NCBI GenBank assembly: GCA_910584865.1
Contig: CAJUCE010000023.1
Coordinates: 1-64,000 of the forward strand
Origin: an uncultured Acetatifactor sp.
GTDB taxonomy: Bacteria > Bacillota > Clostridia > Lachnospirales > Lachnospiraceae
DNA length: 64,000 nucleotides
Direction of reading: 5' to 3'
In this document: in pieces, positions 63,613 to 64,000 of the stretch
Numbering within the stretch: position 1 is the first letter of the stretch
Layout of the letters: each line of letters begins with the position of its first letter
Translations under genes and position numbers: made by a program
Notes under the pieces: generated by a model
The model's database searches: none
What the model was told of the DNA's origin: nothing
Seen by the model: the letters and a program-made list of their open reading frames with translations, nothing else

Positions 63613-63782
63613 GACAGACATCAATTGATAACCCTGAACAAGACAGACGCAGCGCCCTCTTCTGCCGGACGGCCTCCATTCCCCGCCGGAAATGAAAGCC
63701 GCCTGAAAACGCTGCCTAACATGGTGCAAAAGGGTACGCTTCACAAACTTCCGGACCCGCACACTATATATTAAGAATTATC

Positions 63783-64000
63783 TCACACCTTAAACCGGTA
63801 CCCCACTCCCCATATCGTCTCAATATACTGGGGCTTGGCGGTATCCTTCTCTATTTTCTCGCGGATCTTCTTAATATGCACCGTCACCGTTGCGATATCT
63901 CCGATAGAGTCCATATCCCAGATCTCCCGAAACAGCTCCTCCTTGGTATAGACATGGTTCGGATTCTCCGCCAGAAAAGTCAGCAGGTCAAATTCCTTTG
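63783..64000 (-). CDS. OmpR-family response regulator, C-terminal part (runs off the window)
   Basis: The last 71 residues of a winged-helix DNA-binding domain: KEFDLLTFLAENPNHVYTKEEL, FREIWDMDSIGDIATVTVHI, KKIREKI and the terminal TIWGVGYRFKV. VanR/PhoP-type. The receiver lies beyond position 64000, so nothing more can be said of its partner. The closing residues and length of the domain are normal. Confidence 0.9.
   Translation of the reverse strand, partial: KEFDLLTFLAENPNHVYTKEELFREIWDMDSIGDIATVTVHIKKIREKIEKDTAKPQYIETIWGVGYRFKV

Overview
The window reads like a piece of chromosome from a gut-type Clostridia, most likely Lachnospiraceae. This is inferred from gene content and was not tested by a search: BceRS-like signalling genes, many orphan sugar-binding lipoproteins, GH78 and GH29 glycosidases, YesM-type kinases, a DUF3048 lipoprotein, an AmmeMemoRadiSam locus and consensus sigma-A promoters with strong AGGAGG ribosome sites. 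Base composition is moderate (about half G+C by eye). No rRNA, tRNA, CRISPR array, intact transposase or phage gene was seen.

Layout. 0.1-4 kb: relic of a HAD phosphatase, then a bacitracin-sensor-like two-component system whose kinase is fused by a deletion to an FtsX-type permease, with the expected ABC ATPase missing. 4-13.3 kb (minus): a signalling operon of sugar-binding lipoprotein, giant hybrid kinase, second hybrid kinase and variant HD-GYP protein. 13.4-18.3 kb: orphan ABC ATPase fragment, short tandem repeats, an MqsR-like toxin with an MqsA-Panacea antitoxin, an MFS transporter with a one-base frameshift and a repeat-rich lipoprotein. 18.4-30.2 kb: repeat-rich intergenic DNA, two XRE regulators, a methyltransferase, a broken Rpn nuclease, a 1,426-residue J-domain protein, a YoeB/RelB pair with a dead toxin and a twice-frameshifted phosphoesterase. 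30.2-35 kb: MEMO-AMMECR1 fusion plus its radical SAM partner and an orphan binding lipoprotein. 35-45.7 kb (minus): rhamnosidase, two fucosidase-family proteins, a DUF3810 membrane protein, a DUF3048 lipoprotein, a soluble chemoreceptor-like protein and a FIST sensor. 45.8-51.8 kb: GNAT relic, ZIP metal transporter under a palindromic operator, remains of a YesM-kinase/sugar-ABC locus collapsed by a deletion, a beta-propeller glycosidase, and NhaC/DUF4405 relics. 51.9-63.5 kb: membrane glycosyltransferase-type proteins, an AI-2E family exporter, RluA-type and RsmF-type RNA modification enzymes and a YfhO protein. The 3' edge holds the end of an OmpR-type regulator.

Two themes stand out. First, gene decay is dense: at least ten loci carry truncations, fusions, frameshifts or nonsense changes, and three of them (near 1.92, 48.56 and 51.61 kb) are clean joins of two unrelated partial genes, as expected from deletions. 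The single-base frameshifts could also be sequencing errors. Second, short repeats are common: tandem arrays of 18, 25, 37, 52, 60 and 71 bp, several hairpin clusters, and a dispersed element of about 100 bp present in three copies. The most promising functional units are the MqsR-like/Panacea toxin-antitoxin pair with a nearly leaderless toxin, the binding-protein/hybrid-kinase/HD-GYP operon with no transporter, and the FIST/soluble-chemoreceptor pair.
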